NCBI GenBank assembly: GCA_002492295.1
Contig: DKYC01000039.1
Coordinates: forward strand, 1-41,022
Length of the DNA stretch: 41,022 bases
Direction: 5' to 3'
DNA from: Lachnospiraceae bacterium UBA7110
GTDB taxonomy: Bacteria > Bacillota > Clostridia > Lachnospirales > Lachnospiraceae
A program made the translations under genes and the position numbers. The notes below the pieces were generated by a model. The model was not told the DNA's origin. It did no database searches and saw only the letters and a program-made list of their open reading frames with translations. This document shows, one piece after another, positions 15,602 to 23,055 of this stretch (its first letter is position 1; each line of letters begins with the position of its first letter).

Positions 15602-17004
15602 GGATTTCGGAGTTATTAAGGCTTGTGATAATTAATCTTTCACAAAATAAGTTTAAGGTCATTCTTACTTCTGTCGGTATTATTGTGGGCTCTGCGACGA
15701 TTATGATGGTGCTTGCCATAGGAACAGGCGGTAAGCTTGAGGTTGCGGAGCAGTTTAAGAACCTTAATGCGGGAGCTGTTGATATTTCGTATGAATCAAA
15801 TGCCGCTACGTTTGAAGGCAGAGGATACAGAAACGGAGGTGGAGGTGGCTTTGGCGGTGCAGCAGGCGGATTTGGCGGCGGAAGAATGCCATCCGGTGGC
15901 GGAATGCCATCTGGAGGGGGGATGCCTTCGGGCGGTGGAATGCCGCCGGGAGGAGGTATGCCATCCGAGGGTGGTATGGGAGAGCGCGGATTTGGCGGGT
16001 TTGGCAGAGAAAATGACCGTATGAATATGGAAAAAATTGTGCTTTCCACCGATGATATGGAAGACCTTGAAGTCTTTGTGCCGGATATTTCTGATGCAAC
16101 GATTTCCTATACGACAACAACGGAGGTTGAGGGCGGAGAACTGGAGGAAGCAGCTTCTTATACCATAGCAGGAGTAAAAAGTAATTATATGACAATCAGC
16201 AATCTTTCTTTAATAGAAGGAACATTTTTGACCGATGAAAACGACGAGAACAAGGAAAAATATTGTGTTCTTGGCTATTCTGCGGCAAAGGAGATTTTTG
16301 GAAACGTTTATTCGGCGTATGGCGATGTGGTTTATATTGACGCAAGACCATATGTGGTCGGCGGCGTATTGGAGGAAATGGGGAGCGTATCGTCGGGAAT
16401 CAGTCCCGATACGGCGATTTTTATTCCGTATGAAACAGGCGTAAAATACATTACGGGGCAGGATATCAGCCCGACCATTACGGTAATTGCCGCCGATGTC
16501 GACAATGTTGATGCGGTAATTGAAAATATCCAAACCGTTCTTGCCGACCGTTATGCAAATGCCGAGTTTACAATTTCCGATGCGGGGACAAAGATGGAGG
16601 CGGCATCAAAATCAAACGATACGCTGCAGCTTCTGCTGGTGGCAATGGCGGCGATTGTATTTGTCGTAGGCGGTATCGGCATTATGAATGTGCTTTTTGT
16701 GTCGGTGAAGGAACGGACGAATGAGATTGGTATTTTAAAAGCGTTGGGGTGCTCAAAACGCGATATTCTTTTGGAGTTTTTGTTCGAGGCGTGTTTTATG
16801 AGCTTTATCGGAGCAATACTTGGAGTGCTTGCCGCGCTCGGTGTGACGCCGATTATAGAGGGATTTTCCGTCAGGGTGGAGCTGTCTGTCTCGGGCGCAC
16901 TGCTGTCTCTTGCCTTTGGTGTGATAACGGGTACTGTTTTTGGGTTTTATCCAGCGTATAAGGCATCATCGCTGATACCTGTCGTGGCGTTGAATCAGGA
17001 ATAA
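15598..17004 (+). CDS. MacB-type ABC transporter permease with Gly/Met-rich repeats
   Basis: A 468-residue permease: one N-terminal helix (about residues 18-40, NKFKVILTSVGIIVGSATIMMV), a large extracytoplasmic MacB_PCD domain (about 41-340) and the FtsX domain with three helices (VAMAAIVFVVGGIGIMNVLF, then two more to residue 465), ending in the family-typical PVVALNQE. This is the mechanotransmission type of exporter, which moves substrates outside the membrane with an adaptor. Unusual is a Gly-rich insertion at residues 80-135 containing five MPSGGG-type hexapeptides. It is translationally coupled to the third adaptor. The matching ATPase is at 17682, with a small secreted protein between them. 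Confidence 0.9.
   Translation: MRISELLRLVIINLSQNKFKVILTSVGIIVGSATIMMVLAIGTGGKLEVAEQFKNLNAGAVDISYESNAATFEGRGYRNGGGGGFGGAAGGFGGGRMPSGGGMPSGGGMPSGGGMPPGGGMPSEGGMGERGFGGFGRENDRMNMEKIVLSTDDMEDLEVFVPDISDATISYTTTTEVEGGELEEAASYTIAGVKSNYMTISNLSLIEGTFLTDENDENKEKYCVLGYSAAKEIFGNVYSAYGDVVYIDARPYVVGGVLEEMGSVSSGISPDTAIFIPYETGVKYITGQDISPTITVIAADVDNVDAVIENIQTVLADRYANAEFTISDAGTKMEAASKSNDTLQLLLVAMAAIVFVVGGIGIMNVLFVSVKERTNEIGILKALGCSKRDILLEFLFEACFMSFIGAILGVLAALGVTPIIEGFSVRVELSVSGALLSLAFGVITGTVFGFYPAYKASSLIPVVALNQE
15886..15975 (+). repeat. Five 18-bp tandem repeats coding MPSGGG units
   Basis: Five in-frame 18-bp units encode MPSGGG (three times), MPPGGG and MPSEGG at residues 97-126 of the permease. Codon use differs between units, so the peptide repeat is kept rather than being a fresh DNA slip. 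Confidence 0.8.
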
Positions 17005-17059
17005 AAACGCAGGCTGCTGTGATTTTCTATAGAATTAAATTTGTGCGAGGTGAAATTTT

Positions 17060-17668
17060 GTGAAAAAAAGAAGAGTGCTTTTATTTGTTTTGCTTGCTTT
17101 TTTCATAGCGGCAGCGGGTATAGGAGCTTATTTTGCTTGTTCGCAGAAAATAAAAGCGGCAGAAAGCAGTCAGGAGATTGTCTTGGAGGAAGGGCAGGAG
17201 CTTTTGTATGCAAAAATTACGTCCATTTCGGGGAATGAAATGGTGTATGCACTGCTTGAGGAACAGACGGTTGATTTCACTGAACTAGAGAATGCCAAAG
17301 GGCGTAGCGGAATGCCGTCGAGCAAAAAGATGTCGGCTGACGAGAATCCGTTGAACGGCGAAAATCCGTTGAATGGCGAAATGCCTTTCGGCGTTGAAAG
17401 ACCAACAGGGGACGCTTCATCGAATAATAGGAATAAAAGAACACCGGATAATGTACCGCCGGAAGATATGCAAAACAGAGCAATGACGACCTACACAGAA
17501 ACCGGAAAGACAGGGCAGATACAAATTCCCGTAGGAACAGATGTTGAAACAAAGCTTGGCACAATTACAACTTTTTCGCGCCTGTCAAACGGAGATATCA
17601 TTAGAATGCTGCTGCAAAAGGTTGACAACGGCGGCGAAGAGCTGTTGAAAATTTGGATTGTGGAATAA
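17060..17668 (+). CDS. Small secreted or membrane-anchored protein of the export operon
   Basis: A 202-residue protein of unknown function. A basic start and strong hydrophobic stretch (residues 6-26) ending at Cys27 suggest a signal anchor, possibly a lipoprotein, although the residues before Cys27 (YFA) are not a classical lipobox. The remainder is outside the cell: a short folded part (residues 42-75), a low-complexity stretch with tandem NPLNGE units and Met/Pro, and a C-terminal strand-rich part (GQIQIPVGTDVETKLGTITT). Its start is GTG with GAGGTGA upstream. Position between permease and ATPase implies a role with the exporter, perhaps a substrate-binding or accessory subunit; YknW-like accessory function is a guess. 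Confidence 0.7.
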   Translation: MKKRRVLLFVLLAFFIAAAGIGAYFACSQKIKAAESSQEIVLEEGQELLYAKITSISGNEMVYALLEEQTVDFTELENAKGRSGMPSSKKMSADENPLNGENPLNGEMPFGVERPTGDASSNNRNKRTPDNVPPEDMQNRAMTTYTETGKTGQIQIPVGTDVETKLGTITTFSRLSNGDIIRMLLQKVDNGGEELLKIWIVE

Positions 17669-17681
17669 AGGGAGCAGAACC

Positions 17682-18374
17682 ATGCAGGAAAATAAGCAGG
17701 AAAACATCATAGAAATAAAAGAAGTCAACAAGGGATACCATTTGGGAGAGGATATGGTTCCCGTTTTAAAAAATATTAATTTTACTGTAAAAAAGGGTGA
17801 ATTTGTAGCAATTTTGGGGCCGTCAGGTTCCGGCAAAACAACCCTCATGAACATTATCGGCTGCATGGATTTGCTGGATTCCGGCGAATATTACCTAAAC
17901 GGCAGGGCAATCCATGACACGCAGGAAAGCGAATTGACTCAAGTGCGCAATAAGGAAATCGGATTTATTTTTCAAAATTATCAGCTCATTCCAACCTACA
18001 ATGTCATGCAAAATATTATCATGCCCCTGCTCATTCGCGGTATGGGACACAGGGAGGCAAAAAAACAATGCGCCGAAATTGTAAAGCTTTTGGGCATCGA
18101 CCACAGACTTGACCATAGACCAAACGAACTTTCGGGCGGTCAGAAACAACGTGTGTCGATTGCAAGAGCGCTTGCGTCGGAGCCTGCAATTCTCCTTGCC
18201 GACGAACCGACCGGAGCGCTTGACAGTGCCAGCGGGCAGGAAGTGCTGAAACTCTTTGGCAAGTTAAACCAAATGGGCAACACCATTGTCATGATTACGC
18301 ATGACCTGAAAGTCGCAAAAGCGGCGCAGCGTATCGTGCGCATTGTCGACGGCTGCTTGTCGGAGTATGAGTAA
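17682..18374 (+). CDS. ABC transporter ATP-binding protein (MacB/LolD/YknY type)
   Basis: A 230-residue ATPase with Walker A GPSGSGKTT, Q-loop IFQNYQLIPTYNVMQNI, signature LSGGQKQR, Walker B AILLADEPTGALD and H-loop ITHDLKV. The LADEPTGALDS text and length are typical of MacB/LolD-type exporters, so it should power the permease at 15598. ATG 17682 follows GGGAG; an in-frame TTG at 17658 lies inside the previous gene. Its stop codon TAA is part of a left-arm sequence of the structured repeat family (AACAGTTCAG at 18373-18382). Confidence 0.93.
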   Translation: MQENKQENIIEIKEVNKGYHLGEDMVPVLKNINFTVKKGEFVAILGPSGSGKTTLMNIIGCMDLLDSGEYYLNGRAIHDTQESELTQVRNKEIGFIFQNYQLIPTYNVMQNIIMPLLIRGMGHREAKKQCAEIVKLLGIDHRLDHRPNELSGGQKQRVSIARALASEPAILLADEPTGALDSASGQEVLKLFGKLNQMGNTIVMITHDLKVAKAAQRIVRIVDGCLSEYE

Positions 18375-18438
18375 CAGTTCAGATAAGTTACCAGCCAATT
18401 CATGAAATTATTAAAAAATGTATATTCTGGTAACTTAT
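18371..18438 (+). repeat. Left-end fragment of the structured repeat with a 12-bp hairpin
   Basis: AACAGTTCAG matches the left arm of copy C exactly, but hairpins 1 and 2 are not present. Instead ATAAGTTACCAG (18383-18394) pairs perfectly with CTGGTAACTTAT (18427-18438) across an AT-rich loop. Loop text ATGAAATTATT and CTGGTAA recur just after copy D (19813-19858). It may terminate the export operon. Confidence 0.6.
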
Positions 18439-18478
18439 GAATGGGCATGGCTGTTTTCGAAATTTAGGAGGGAAAAGT

Positions 18479-19480
18479 ATGTCAAAATATGTATTGAAAA
18501 AATGGATTGCCTTGCTTGCAGCAGCCATTCTTATTGGAATTATGCCCATCCCCACAGTAAAAGCATCAGATGAAACATGGTTAAATCTTGGTGACGGAAA
18601 GTATCTGTTAAACGGCACAGATATTAAAGCGGAAATTTCGGGCGACACAATCCACGTATCAGGAAACGGAGCTATTCCGGATTATGATGAGCGGACACTT
18701 TCGAAGCGTCCGTGGCATCATTCCACCTGCAAAAAACTTGTCATTGACAATACAATTACATCGGTAGGCACATATGCATTTGCGTCGCTTCCCCAACTGG
18801 AGCATATTACATTCAGCAGCACCACGTTCCTTGCAGATAAATCCAGTTTTGCAGGAATCGCATATGCGCCGGTTTTTCGTATTTTAGGATATTCGGAAAC
18901 TGTTACTTATATTGGGACGATTCCCTATAGCAGTCTTGACAGCATCAAGGCATTTGCGCAGAAAAATTACAATGATGCAAGCTTTTTATTGGATCATTCT
19001 TATATGGTGCCTCTTTTTCAAAACAGTACCAATCCCACGATATCAAATGTGTATTGCGCCTATGATGAAAACGCCCCATGGGAAGATGCTGCGACAGATT
19101 ATAACGGAAATCAATACACGCAGTTTGCCGAGCTGCTTAGCAGTTCTTCCGATGGCTATCTTACGTTATATGCAGAAAAACTTTATGCTGACAAGTCAGT
19201 TTACGAATTACTTTCTACCGTAATCGGGGATAATACCTTTGCATATACCTTTTCAATGGAGATGCAAAGAAACGATATTGTTCCGGTAACGCGGACGCTG
19301 GAGCCGATGTCCTATCGGATTACCTTACCTGATGAACTGATTGCGGCAGGAAGAACATTCAAAATCATTTCCACCGGACAGGGTAATGTGGAGGTGCTTG
19401 ACGATTTGGACTTTGATGACACGACTGTCACTTTTTCGACAAAAATCCCGCAGGCGGTTTTTGCGGTTGTATTTCAATAA
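18479..19480 (+). CDS. Secreted protein with leucine-rich-repeat-like N-terminus
   Basis: A 333-residue exported protein: a signal peptide (residues 1-28, KKWIALLAAAILIGIMPIPTVKA) and then a region that resembles the start of BspA-type leucine-rich repeats (CKKLVIDNTITSVGTYAFASLPQLEHITFSS). The regular repeat soon fades. The C-terminal 180 residues match nothing I recognise, with acidic strands and no sortase motif, so it should be released or loosely attached. ATG 18479 has AGGAGGG upstream. It follows the export operon by 104 bp and could be its cargo or simply a neighbour; nothing in the sequence decides this. Confidence 0.65.
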   Translation: MSKYVLKKWIALLAAAILIGIMPIPTVKASDETWLNLGDGKYLLNGTDIKAEISGDTIHVSGNGAIPDYDERTLSKRPWHHSTCKKLVIDNTITSVGTYAFASLPQLEHITFSSTTFLADKSSFAGIAYAPVFRILGYSETVTYIGTIPYSSLDSIKAFAQKNYNDASFLLDHSYMVPLFQNSTNPTISNVYCAYDENAPWEDAATDYNGNQYTQFAELLSSSSDGYLTLYAEKLYADKSVYELLSTVIGDNTFAYTFSMEMQRNDIVPVTRTLEPMSYRITLPDELIAAGRTFKIISTGQGNVEVLDDLDFDDTTVTFSTKIPQAVFAVVFQ

Positions 19481-19681
19481 GCGGTGATGCTTACTGTATA
19501 ATGAAACTGTTTATTTTGCAATTGCCGTATGAAATTTTATCTGCTATTGGGACTGCGCAAACGGTATCATTTTAAGAAGTATTGTGAAATGGAATTGAGA
19601 ATATACTTTTTTTCTGTTATATTAATAAGAGAACGAAAATATTTTTCTATTTGTTTTGCTGATGGCATTAATTGAAATTAT
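19481..19681 (+). other. Gene-free AT-rich stretch
   Basis: Between the secreted protein gene and repeat copy D I see no gene with a ribosome site, no clear terminator and no tRNA. Several short open stretches exist, none with family resemblance. Confidence 0.5.
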
Positions 19682-19814
19682 GTAACTGTTCAGCATGTCT
19701 GCGCATTTACTGCGCTGACCGTGAGAGAGTGTAGTGGAAACAGGCACAATTCCATTTGCGAAGCAAATTTTGTACGGATTTGTGCTCGTAGCTATGAGGG
19801 TACTGAATAGTTAT
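19682..19814 (+). repeat. Structured intergenic repeat, copy D
   Basis: Outer arms AACTGTTCAG (19684-19693) and CTGAATAGTT (19803-19812) pair with one G-U, extended by T-A and G-U pairs. Hairpin 1 is GCGCA, TTTAC loop, TGCGC; the linker is GTGAGAGAGTGTAGTGG. Hairpin 2 has arms beginning GCACAA and ending TTGTGC, with inner ATTTGC-GAA-GCAAAT. Hairpin 3 is weak. It is the most diverged complete copy. Confidence 0.82.
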
Positions 19815-19833
19815 GAAATTATTTTATAATGAT

Positions 19834-19862
19834 TTGATTCAATCTGTATAAACTGGTAATAT
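19834..19862 (+). promoter_or_regulatory. Candidate promoter of the AMMECR1 gene pair
   Basis: TTGATT (19834-19839), 17 bp, TAATAT (19857-19862), about 70 bp before the start codon. Confidence 0.45.
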
Positions 19863-19934
19863 CTGCTTCCTTTAATCGGGGAGCATTATCAGGAAACATA
19901 GAAAGCCATGTAATGCGAAAGGGGGTTTTTAGTA

Positions 19935-21317
19935 TTGATAAAAGCAGCATTTATGCTTCCTCATCCGCCGATAATCGTTCCGGATATCGGCAAGGGGGAG
20001 GAGAAAAAGATACAAAAAACGGTTGAAGCCTATCAGACGGCCGCACGTAAAATTGCTGACCTGAAACCGGAGACAATCATTCTGACATCCCCGCACCAGA
20101 TTTTGTATTCAGACTATTTCCATATATCGCCCGGAAAAGGTGCGTCAGGGGATTTTTCTCAGTTTCGTGCGCCTCATGTACAGATGGAAGTCCGGTATGA
20201 TACGGAATTTGTGGAACAGATCTGTAAACTGGCAGATGCGGCAGATTTCCCTGCAGGAACAGAAGGGGAACGCGACAGGCGGCTGGATCATGGGACAATG
20301 GTACCATTGTATTTTGTGAACCAATATTTAAAAGATTACCGGCTTGTCCGTATCGGTCTGTCCGGACAGTCTTTGAAAATGCATTATCAGCTGGGACAGT
20401 ATATTCAGGAAGCCGATAGACTCCTAAACAGAACAACAGTTCTAATAGCAAGCGGGGATTTGTCGCACCGGTTAAAAGAAGACGGACCATACGGATACCA
20501 AAAAGAAGGTCCGGAATATGACAGCCGTATTATGGATGTAATGGGAAAAGCCGATTTTGGAGAGCTGTTTGGGTTTCCGGAAAATTTTTGCGAAAAGGCA
20601 GGAGAATGTGGGCACCGCTCTTTTATGATTATGGCAGGGGCGCTTGACAGACAGAAGATAGAAGCGCAAGCCTTGTCTTATGAAGGAACCTTCGGTGTGG
20701 GATACGGGATATGCAGCTACACTGTATGCGGCAGTGATGCAACCCGTAATTTCATGGAGCAGTTTGAAGAAAAAGAAAGGGCGAAAACCGCAAGGCAGAG
20801 AGAACAGGAAGACACTTATGTACAGCTTGCAAGAAAAACGATAGAAAGTTATGTTCGCACGGGGGAAATAATCGCGGTTCCAGACAAATTGCCCGAGGAA
20901 ATGTACAGGCAAAAAGCGGGCGTTTTTGTTTCCGTTAAAGAAAACGGAAGCCTTCGCGGCTGTATAGGAACAATTCATGCGGTACAGGCCTGTGCTGCGG
21001 AAGAAATTATAGGGAATGCCATCAGTGCAGCGAGCAGGGATCCCAGATTTTTGCCAATCAGGCAGGATGAGCTTGATCAGCTTATAATAACCGTGGATGT
21101 GCTTGGGGATACGGAAGCAATTGATTCGCCGGATAAACTGGATGTCGGGCGGTATGGTGTCATTGTGACAAAGGGTCATAAGCGGGGACTGCTTCTGCCA
21201 AATTTGGACGGTGTCAATACCGTGGATGAGCAGATATCCATTGCAAAAAGAAAGGCAGGAATTGGTGAGAATGAAGACATCACACTGGAACGGTTTGAGG
21301 TAGTCAGGCATTATTAG
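19935..21317 (+). CDS. amrA: AmmeMemoRadiSam protein: LigB (MEMO-like) domain fused to AMMECR1
   Basis: A 460-residue fusion. Residues 1-270 form a LigB/extradiol-dioxygenase-like domain (LPHPPIIVPDIGKGEE, TSPHQ, LDHGTMVPLYF, SGDLSHRL), with the histidines that bind metal in this fold. Residues 285-460 form an AMMECR1 domain with its signature LRGCIGT (near residue 338), then AAEEIIGNAISAASRDPRF. The start is TTG at 19935, after a GGGGG ribosome site; no ATG is suitably placed. The next gene is the radical SAM member of the same trio. The three domains (AMMECR1, MEMO, radical SAM) co-occur widely in bacteria and archaea; their joint reaction is not established, though human MEMO1 has been linked to metal and redox chemistry. 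Confidence 0.88.
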   Translation: MIKAAFMLPHPPIIVPDIGKGEEKKIQKTVEAYQTAARKIADLKPETIILTSPHQILYSDYFHISPGKGASGDFSQFRAPHVQMEVRYDTEFVEQICKLADAADFPAGTEGERDRRLDHGTMVPLYFVNQYLKDYRLVRIGLSGQSLKMHYQLGQYIQEADRLLNRTTVLIASGDLSHRLKEDGPYGYQKEGPEYDSRIMDVMGKADFGELFGFPENFCEKAGECGHRSFMIMAGALDRQKIEAQALSYEGTFGVGYGICSYTVCGSDATRNFMEQFEEKERAKTARQREQEDTYVQLARKTIESYVRTGEIIAVPDKLPEEMYRQKAGVFVSVKENGSLRGCIGTIHAVQACAAEEIIGNAISAASRDPRFLPIRQDELDQLIITVDVLGDTEAIDSPDKLDVGRYGVIVTKGHKRGLLLPNLDGVNTVDEQISIAKRKAGIGENEDITLERFEVVRHY

Positions 21318-21357
21318 TGCCGTATATGGTGTGGATGCGGGACAGGAGGCGGAAGGA

Positions 21358-22197
21358 ATGAAAACAGTCTGTCATACATGTATGCATCATTGCAGTCTGG
21401 AATCCGGACAAAGAGGGTTGTGCAGGGCGAGAAAAAACGAGAACGGAAAAATCATATGCGAAAATTATGGGAGAATTACTTCCCTTGCACTGGATGCGGT
21501 TGAGAAAAAACCGCTTAAAATGTTTTATCCTGGAAGCCGGGTTTTGTCTGTCGGAAGCTATGGCTGTAATTTACGGTGTGCTTTCTGCCAAAACCATGAA
21601 ATATCCATGTCGGATTTTGAAACGGCAGAGACCGTTTATATCTCTCCCAAAGCCCTGGCAGAGAAGGCGCTTGCCTGTAAAAATGCAGGAAATATCGGGG
21701 TGGCATTTACCTATAATGAGCCGCTGATAGGATGGGAGTATATCCGTGATACGGGAACACTGGTAAAAAAGGCGGGAATGAAAAATATACTTGTGACAAA
21801 CGCGACGGCGTCGCTTGATACGCTGGAAGAAATTCTTCCGCTTGTGGACGCCATGAACATTGACTTAAAAGGATTTAGGGAATCGTACTACAGGGAGCTT
21901 GGCGGGGATTTGGAAACCGTTAAGGAATTTATCGTGCATGCTGCAGCCGGATGCCATGTGGAACTTACCACGCTGATTGTTCCCGGGAAAAATGATACGA
22001 TGCCGGAAATGGAAGAAGAGGCCGAATGGATTGCATCTGTTGAAGCAGCCGTCGGAAAGAAAATCCCGCTGCATGTCACCCGTTTTTTTCCAAGGTACCA
22101 TATGACGGACAGGAAGGCAACAGACGTGGAAAACGTGTACGGACTTGCGAAGACTGCTCAGAAATATTTAGAGTATGTGTTTGTAGGAAATTGTTAA
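21358..22197 (+). CDS. amrS: AmmeMemoRadiSam system radical SAM enzyme
   Basis: A 279-residue radical SAM protein similar in layout to pyruvate-formate-lyase activators. An N-terminal cysteine set (CHTCMHHC at residues 5-12, then GLCRAR) probably binds metal; the radical SAM motif CNLRCAFC lies near residue 69; then FTYNEPLIGWEY, TNATASLDTLEE and VDAMNIDLKGF follow as in the family. ATG 21358 follows AGGAGG nine bases upstream; an in-frame GTG at 21331 is less likely. It starts 40 bp after the AMMECR1 fusion and is surely co-transcribed. It could modify the AMMECR1 or LigB partner or an unknown protein. Confidence 0.88.
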   Translation: MKTVCHTCMHHCSLESGQRGLCRARKNENGKIICENYGRITSLALDAVEKKPLKMFYPGSRVLSVGSYGCNLRCAFCQNHEISMSDFETAETVYISPKALAEKALACKNAGNIGVAFTYNEPLIGWEYIRDTGTLVKKAGMKNILVTNATASLDTLEEILPLVDAMNIDLKGFRESYYRELGGDLETVKEFIVHAAAGCHVELTTLIVPGKNDTMPEMEEEAEWIASVEAAVGKKIPLHVTRFFPRYHMTDRKATDVENVYGLAKTAQKYLEYVFVGNC

Positions 22198-22348
22198 AAT
22201 GCAGTTCTGCCGCTGTTCCTCCAGAATTAAACGGATATTTTGCCGTAATGAAAAATATCCAATATAGGAAAGCATTTCCGTTATATTTTCAGCAGAATCC
22301 GCAATAATATATTAAAAACTCGTTTTTTAGTATGTGGAGGGAGCGGGA

Positions 22349-22621
22349 ATGGAAACAATCCTATGCATAGATACCCCGGTGCAAATGATTTCCTGTACGG
22401 ATACAAACGGTAAAATTACGCCAATGCGGTTCCGCTTCCGTGACAGAAATGGAGAACTTATCACAATTCATATAGACAGGATTATATCTACAGACCAGGA
22501 ACACAGCTCAATTGGGGCTAATTTTATCTGCACGGCGTCTCTTTACGGCATGCAGCGGACATTCCGCCTGCGGTATAATTATTATGCACATGAGTGGAAA
22601 ATGGCAGCCGTTGGATGCTAA
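22349..22621 (+). CDS. Small conserved-looking protein next to the YolD/PolY pair
   Basis: A 90-residue soluble protein with no recognised domain. Sequence alternates strands and charged turns (TPMRFRFRDRNGELITIHIDRIIS, RTFRLRYNYYAHEWKM), suggesting a small beta-barrel. GGAGGGAGCGGGA precedes ATG 22349. It is convergent with, and only 11 bp from, yolD. Small proteins of this type are often found beside Y-family polymerases in Clostridia, but the role is unknown. Confidence 0.65.
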   Translation: METILCIDTPVQMISCTDTNGKITPMRFRFRDRNGELITIHIDRIISTDQEHSSIGANFICTASLYGMQRTFRLRYNYYAHEWKMAAVGC

Positions 22622-22632
22622 CTATTCGGTGA

Positions 22633-23055
22633 CTATTCAGAATAATCGAAAAGAAGCGTGCTTTCAATTTCATAAATATCATCCATCGGAATGACGGTTC
22701 CGTTTTCCATAATGACCTGATGCCCTGCCTCCTCTATTTTCCTGACAGCTCCTGTTACGGTAAAATAGGTGCCGCCGTCTTTTTTCGTGTCAGGCACAAA
22801 GTAAGTAATGCTTACCTGCGGTTTTCGCCAAAGCTGTTCCCTGATGAACTGCAGGCGTTCCCCCAGCTCTTCTTTCCTGGTTTCATCCAGCTCCATTTTA
22901 TTCTCCGTCAGCCGTGCCGTTTCCGTAACAGCCGCATTATGTCCGGTCAGTGCGGCAAACGGCATAAATTGGGCAGCCCTGTCCAAAGCGGGCATTTTAG
23001 GATGTTTTTTGGATTCATGATGTGGCAGATTAATGATATCGTCATAGTTTCCCAT
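22633..23055 (-). CDS. YolD-like protein
   Basis: A 140-residue protein with the YolD signature: N-terminal NLPHHESKKHPKMPALDRAAQFMPFAALTGH and a C-terminal small-barrel part (VSITYFVPDTKKDGGTYFTVTGAVRKI). YolD-like proteins are encoded beside error-prone DNA polymerases of the UvrX/YqjW group and are thought to act with them in DNA-damage tolerance, like UmuD with UmuC; the mechanism is not settled. Its ATG overlaps the polymerase stop codon by one base (TAATG), so translation is coupled. Confidence 0.85.
   Translation of the reverse strand: MGNYDDIINLPHHESKKHPKMPALDRAAQFMPFAALTGHNAAVTETARLTENKMELDETRKEELGERLQFIREQLWRKPQVSITYFVPDTKKDGGTYFTVTGAVRKIEEAGHQVIMENGTVIPMDDIYEIESTLLFDYSE

Noticed and set aside
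15507..16049. A proline-rich 180-codon minus-strand frame
   Set aside because: It is the complement of the Gly/Met repeat of the permease; the Pro-rich text is a mirror of that repeat.
7688..19814. The spaced repeats as a CRISPR array
   Set aside because: Copies are kilobases apart with genes between, vary in sequence and have internal hairpins; there are no regular spacers or cas genes.
20472..21311. A 279-codon open frame on the minus strand opposite the AMMECR1 fusion gene
   Set aside because: It lies wholly opposite a gene with clear domains and a ribosome site; its own sequence resembles no family. It is a shadow of codon bias.
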